This document shows, piece by piece, positions 60,710-64,000 of a stretch of 64,000 nt of DNA. The stretch comes from Rickettsia endosymbiont of Gonocerus acuteangulatus (GTDB lineage: Bacteria; Pseudomonadota; Alphaproteobacteria; Rickettsiales; Rickettsiaceae). Under the pieces are notes generated by a model that did no database searches, was not told the DNA's origin, and saw nothing but the letters and a program-made list of their open reading frames with translations. The translations under genes and the position numbers were made by a program. Each line of letters opens with the position of its first letter. Positions within the stretch are counted from its first letter, which is position 1. Where the stretch lies: assembly GCF_964026435.1 (NCBI RefSeq), contig NZ_OZ032147.1, positions 1 to 64,000 of the forward strand, written 5' to 3'.

Positions 60710-62089
60710 TTATATATGAATAGCCCTTTCGTAAGCAGCTAGCACCGACTCATGCATCATTTCCGATAAAGTCGGATGTGGGAATATGGTATTAATTAAA
60801 TCAAGCTCTGTTCCCTCTAAATTCTTTGAAACTACATATCCTTGTATTAATTCGGTAACTTCCAAACCTATCATATGTGCCCCAAGTAGCTCACCAGTCT
60901 TAGCATCAAATATAGTTTTGATCAACCCTTCGCTATCCCCGCCAACCAAAGCTTTACCATTCGCCATAAAAGGAAACCTACCAATTTTTAGTTCATAGCC
61001 TAAGGCTTTTGCAGCTTCTTCTGTCAAACCAACACTTGCTATTTGTGGTGAAGAATAGGTACAGCCAGGAATATTGTGCTTATTGATAGCATGAGGCTTT
61101 AAGCCCACTATACTTTCCGCTGCAATAATGCCCTCATGGCTTGCTTTATGTGCTAAACAAGGTGCACCTGCTACGTCTCCTATTGCGTAAATCCCTGCTT
61201 CCGCTGTTTGCATCAAACCATTAGCAACTATATAACCATTTTCTACTTTAACTTTTGTCTTCTCTAGCCCTAGATTTTCAGTATTTGCCACAATACCTAC
61301 CGCCATAAGCAGAATTTCAGCTTGTAATTTTTGTGTTTTACCAGCCATCTCTAGCTCGACTTCTAAACCATCTTTCGATTTTGTTTGCTTAATTAGCTTA
61401 GCATTTGTAATAATCTTTATACCTTTCTTCTCAAAACTTTTATGGGCAAGGTTTGAAATCTCTATATCTTCCATCGGTAATATTTTGCTATGAGCTTCAA
61501 TTACTGTAACATCCACCCCGATAGCATTATAAAATGAGGCGAATTCTATACCAATTGCACCTGAACCTACGATAATCATAGATTTTGGCACATGCTGCGG
61601 TATCATAGCTTCCCTTGAAGTCCAAATTTGTTTACCATCTGGCTCGAATCCTTTTAAAACTCTAGCTCTTGCTCCGGTAGCGATAATAATATTATCTGCT
61701 TTTATTTTAAGGTTATCATTAATATTTATTACCTTATTTGCTTCAAGCTTTGCTACTCCATCTATAACAGTAACTGTATTTTTCTTAAGTAGCATCTTAA
61801 CACCGCTAGCTAGCTTATTTGAAATTTCTCTAGAACGCTCAACTATCTTCTTAATATCGATTTTAGCAGAACCAGCATCAACGCCATAATCTTTAGCGTG
61901 TTTTATATACTCAAACACTTCAGCAGATTTAAGTAGGGATTTCGTCGGAATACATCCCCAATTAAGGCACACTCCGCCTAAATGCTCTTTCTCTATTAAC
62001 ACAACTTTTTTCTTTAATTGCACTGCTCTAATTGCAGCAACATACCCGCCAGGTCCACCACCTATCACGGCTATATCATATTGTTCCAT
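60710..62089 (-). CDS. lpdA: Dihydrolipoyl dehydrogenase
   Basis: The E3 flavoenzyme of 2-oxoacid dehydrogenase complexes, 459 residues. FAD-binding [19 protein letters not shown], the redox pair [16 protein letters not shown], the NAD fold [39 protein letters not shown] and the catalytic [10 protein letters not shown] are all present. It precedes atpH on the same strand and may be part of the same transcript. Confidence 0.96.
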   Translation of the reverse strand: MEQYDIAVIGGGPGGYVAAIRAVQLKKKVVLIEKEHLGGVCLNWGCIPTKSLLKSAEVFEYIKHAKDYGVDAGSAKIDIKKIVERSREISNKLASGVKMLLKKNTVTVIDGVAKLEANKVININDNLKIKADNIIIATGARARVLKGFEPDGKQIWTSREAMIPQHVPKSMIIVGSGAIGIEFASFYNAIGVDVTVIEAHSKILPMEDIEISNLAHKSFEKKGIKIITNAKLIKQTKSKDGLEVELEMAGKTQKLQAEILLMAVGIVANTENLGLEKTKVKVENGYIVANGLMQTAEAGIYAIGDVAGAPCLAHKASHEGIIAAESIVGLKPHAINKHNIPGCTYSSPQIASVGLTEEAAKALGYELKIGRFPFMANGKALVGGDSEGLIKTIFDAKTGELLGAHMIGLEVTELIQGYVVSKNLEGTELDLINTIFPHPTLSEMMHESVLAAYERAIHI

Positions 62090-62155
62090 GTTGTTCTTAT
62101 TTTTGTTGGTTGGTTTTATTACTTACTGAATGTTAATTATAAGTGAAATACAGTA

Positions 62156-62273
62156 GACGAAGTTTAATTTGGAAAAGAGCAAGAAGCCTCGGAATTTTTG
62201 ACCGCAGCGTACACGCGAGTAAAGTGAGGATCAAAAATGAGAAGCGACGTAGCCAATTTTTCAAATTAAATGA
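62156..62273. repeat. Dispersed repeat (type D, reversed)
   Basis: tttaatttggaaaagagc through tagccaatttttcaaatt is the inverse of the copies at 6674 and 17031. It supplies the last codons and stop of dps. Confidence 0.75.
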
Positions 62274-62697
62274 GTATACTGCTTTTCAGCATCCATCTAT
62301 TTTTCTCGTGCACTTTAATCCGTCCAATAATCATATCGGCAGTTCCCTCGTCACCCTCTGATTGGGCTATTTTTAGACCTTTATATAAAGTATCTCTAAT
62401 GATTTCCTGATCTTTTACAAGGCTTTTTAGCATTTCATTTGCAGAAGCATTAGGGTTTGACTCACTTATAGATGCTAGTTTTATTAAATTTGATAATGCC
62501 GGAACTTTAGCATCTAAAGTTCTTATTCTTTCAGCTAGCTCATCTAGACTTTCTGCCAAATCTTCATATTGCCCTTCGAATAATAAATGCAGGCTTCTAA
62601 ATTCAGCCCCTTCAACATTCCAATGATAATTTTGTGTTTTAAAATATAAGGCGTAGCTATCTGCTAAAACCTGTTCTAAAGCTTTTATTACTTGCAT
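62266..62697 (-). CDS. dps: Dps/ferritin-like DNA-protection protein
   Basis: A 143-residue ferritin-like protein. The iron site is visible in FKTQNYHWNVEG and LLFEGQYEDLAESLDELAER, the Dps ferroxidase arrangement, and the end HEKNRWMLKS is the family tail. The last residues (ILI) derive from the type D repeat. Dps stores iron and shields DNA from oxidants. It is likely functional because the tail is beyond the core. Confidence 0.92.
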   Translation of the reverse strand: MQVIKALEQVLADSYALYFKTQNYHWNVEGAEFRSLHLLFEGQYEDLAESLDELAERIRTLDAKVPALSNLIKLASISESNPNASANEMLKSLVKDQEIIRDTLYKGLKIAQSEGDEGTADMIIGRIKVHEKNRWMLKSSILI

Positions 62698-62760
62698 AGT
62701 TATACTCCTATAAATAAAAAGTTATGAACTTTTTGACTTTATAGTATTTCATTTAATACT

Positions 62761-63351
62761 TCAAGTAAGTTGTAATATTTGTGCTGATTTAATATGATTT
62801 TCGGTGTGAGAAGATAGAAGTACAATACCGCCACTATTTGCTTTCATGACAATTAAGTTATTTAGTAAATCTCTATTTTCTTTACTTAAATTAGTTTCAA
62901 CTTCATCAAGCAACCATAGATCCGACTGGCAAGCAATAAGCCTTGCTAAAGCTACAACTTTCTGTAATCCACTGGATAAAGTATAGCATTTTTCATCTAA
63001 TAAGTCATATAATTTAAAATAATGAATGGCAGCATCTAAAGTTTCCACTGAATTATAAATCTCTGACCAAAATTTTAGATTTTCAAAAACAGTCATCTCA
63101 AGCTTTAGACCTGAATTATGACCAATATAAGTGCAATAAGGCTTAGCAATATTGTTAATATTAAGATTTCTGTAGAAAATATTACCGTTACTTGGCTGCA
63201 TAATGCCCGCTACCATGCGTAATAGCGAAGTTTTACCACAACCATTAGCTCCTTTTATATAAGTAATAGCAGAATCTAAAAAAGTAATACTTAAATTATC
63301 AAATAATTGTTTTTGATATATATTAAATTTTAATTGGTGAAATGATAGCAT
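62761..63351 (-). CDS. ccmA: Haem exporter ATP-binding protein
   Basis: A 196-residue ABC ATPase of cytochrome c biogenesis. P-loop [17 protein letters not shown], signature [14 protein letters not shown] (variant of LSGGQ), Walker [13 protein letters not shown] and H-loop LLSSHTE. The length and the start [20 protein letters not shown] fit CcmA. It is one base after a small gene and closes a three-gene run (63768 to 62761). Partners CcmB and CcmC are elsewhere. Confidence 0.93.
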   Translation of the reverse strand: MLSFHQLKFNIYQKQLFDNLSITFLDSAITYIKGANGCGKTSLLRMVAGIMQPSNGNIFYRNLNINNIAKPYCTYIGHNSGLKLEMTVFENLKFWSEIYNSVETLDAAIHYFKLYDLLDEKCYTLSSGLQKVVALARLIACQSDLWLLDEVETNLSKENRDLLNNLIVMKANSGGIVLLSSHTENHIKSAQILQLT

Positions 63352-63352
63352 C

Positions 63353-63526
63353 TTAGTATAGCTCTAATAATACTATATCATGATTAGGATTATTTTCCAG
63401 AGATTGGCTTTCCCCGCTTATATCAGTTACGTTATTAGCAGAAGATGGCAAATTTTCATTTGCCATTTCTTCTACCGATAATAATTTAGAGAAAATTGTA
63501 GATAATATATTAGGTTTAGATTTCAT
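63353..63526 (-). CDS. Small hypothetical protein upstream of ccmA
   Basis: A 57-codon ORF that begins [20 protein letters not shown] and ends DIVLLELY. Its ATG overlaps the TGA of the 81-residue gene upstream (ATGA), and its stop is one base before the ccmA start, so the three are translationally linked. It is acidic with no membrane segment. Family not recognised. The tight packing argues for real coding. Confidence 0.6.
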   Translation of the reverse strand: MKSKPNILSTIFSKLLSVEEMANENLPSSANNVTDISGESQSLENNPNHDIVLLELY

Positions 63527-63768
63527 GAGTTTAACTCAACTTCATCATTATCCCCAGCAAGTTCTGTATTATCCTTTTCTTGGCTGTTACCGATTCCTAA
63601 TTTTTCACGAGCATTTCTTAAAGCTTCTTTATGGTCAGATGCTTCTGGATTAACAACATGGCTTACATTTATCCCTGTTGCTTCATTAACATCTTGACCA
63701 ACTGCTCTACTTGCATCATCTAACTTCTCATTTACTTTTTTAGCTTCTTTTTCTGTTCTTTTTAACAT
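63523..63768 (-). CDS. Hypothetical acidic protein
   Basis: An 81-residue protein, highly polar, with KRTEKEAKKVNEKLDDASRA at the start and [16 protein letters not shown] at the end. It looks helical or disordered and resembles the small rickettsial hypothetical proteins. It heads a run with the 57-residue ORF and ccmA. Function unknown. Confidence 0.6.
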   Translation of the reverse strand: MLKRTEKEAKKVNEKLDDASRAVGQDVNEATGINVSHVVNPEASDHKEALRNAREKLGIGNSQEKDNTELAGDNDEVELNS

Positions 63769-63825
63769 ATAGACCTCAATTTAAAGTTCTATAATTAGAG
63801 TAACACTTGAATCTTTTATAATCAA

Positions 63826-64000
63826 CTAGAAAAATTTAACTAACAAATTCTCTACCGACAAATGAAATACATTTAAAATAGAACTTGGCATTAGACCGAA
63901 ATAAATAATTAGTAATATTAAAGGGGAAATTGAGATTATTTCGTAACTATATAAATCTCTGAAATTAATGATTTCTTTATTAGTAACTTCGCCCAGCATA
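63826..64000 (-). CDS. nuoM: NADH-quinone oxidoreductase subunit M, 3' end
   Basis: The last 58 codons of a membrane protein running in from the window edge: MLGEVTNKEIINFRDLYSYE, then a hydrophobic PLILLIIYFGLMPSSIL and VFHLSVENLLVKFF with a TAG stop. The GEVTNKEI block after a helix and the final segment match the C-terminal end of NuoM, the proton-pumping antiporter-like subunit of complex I. Identification rests on this fragment, so it is probable rather than certain. Confidence 0.75.
   Translation of the reverse strand, partial: MLGEVTNKEIINFRDLYSYEIISISPLILLIIYFGLMPSSILNVFHLSVENLLVKFF

Overview
The window is a piece of a Rickettsia chromosome. The evidence is a 17 kDa rickettsial surface antigen gene, strong AT richness, many short palindromic repeats of the rickettsial palindromic element kind between (and sometimes inside) genes, a split pntA, and an ATP synthase operon lying beside lpd, acnA and nuo genes. 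It is much richer in insertion sequences (IS) than the streamlined typhus or core spotted-fever genomes, so an IS-rich or endosymbiont lineage is likely; the species cannot be fixed from the sequence alone.

Layout. 1-9.8 kb is mostly core: hemE-hemH-hemJ, tadA, a cation-efflux protein, the 17 kDa antigen, a PEBP-like protein, a ZnuC-like ATPase, holC, tRNA-Leu and dapE, then a frameshifted nuclease-methyltransferase fusion. 9.9-12.9 kb is a mosaic of nested, truncated IS elements. 13-19 kb returns to core genes: ybaB, dnaX, 4.5S RNA, a LolA-like protein, pntA in two parts, an MFS transporter and a probable 6S RNA. The 6S RNA lies directly downstream of a zapA remnant cut off by an IS. 19.3-24.1 kb is a second IS block with a nucleotidyltransferase-HEPN remnant. 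24.3-30.2 kb holds an antitoxin remnant, tatA, pgpA, phhA with a pterin dehydratase gene, rplU-rpmA, lysC and a helix-turn-helix gene. 30.2-46.2 kb is a dense IS graveyard (IS5, IS30, two IS630 types, IS701-like, IS200, IS21, IS6 and a 125-bp MITE) with tRNA-Thr inside it. 46.4-64 kb is core on the minus strand: nuoI, a dead restriction-modification pair, nuoH, nuoG, a DUF4870 protein, an Rpn nuclease, a frameshifted acnA, atpC-D-G-A-H, lpdA, dps, ccmA with two small upstream genes, and the end of nuoM.

Together the core genes serve haem synthesis and export, respiration (complex I, transhydrogenase, F1-ATPase), the TCA cycle and 2-oxoacid dehydrogenases, translation and replication. The accessory content is largely decaying. 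Defence and toxin-like loci (BglII-like nuclease with MT-A70 methylase, nuclease-methylase fusion, MNT-HEPN, RHH antitoxin, Rpn copies) are nearly all broken by stops, frameshifts or insertions.

The most interesting items are: a consensus promoter and a tiny open reading frame with four Tyr codons right after its start, lying between pgpA and phhA (a possible tyrosine-sensing leader); the MITE family, which shares its 16-bp ends with an IS701-like element and shows clear 4-bp target duplications; and the restriction-modification remnant inserted between nuoI and nuoH.
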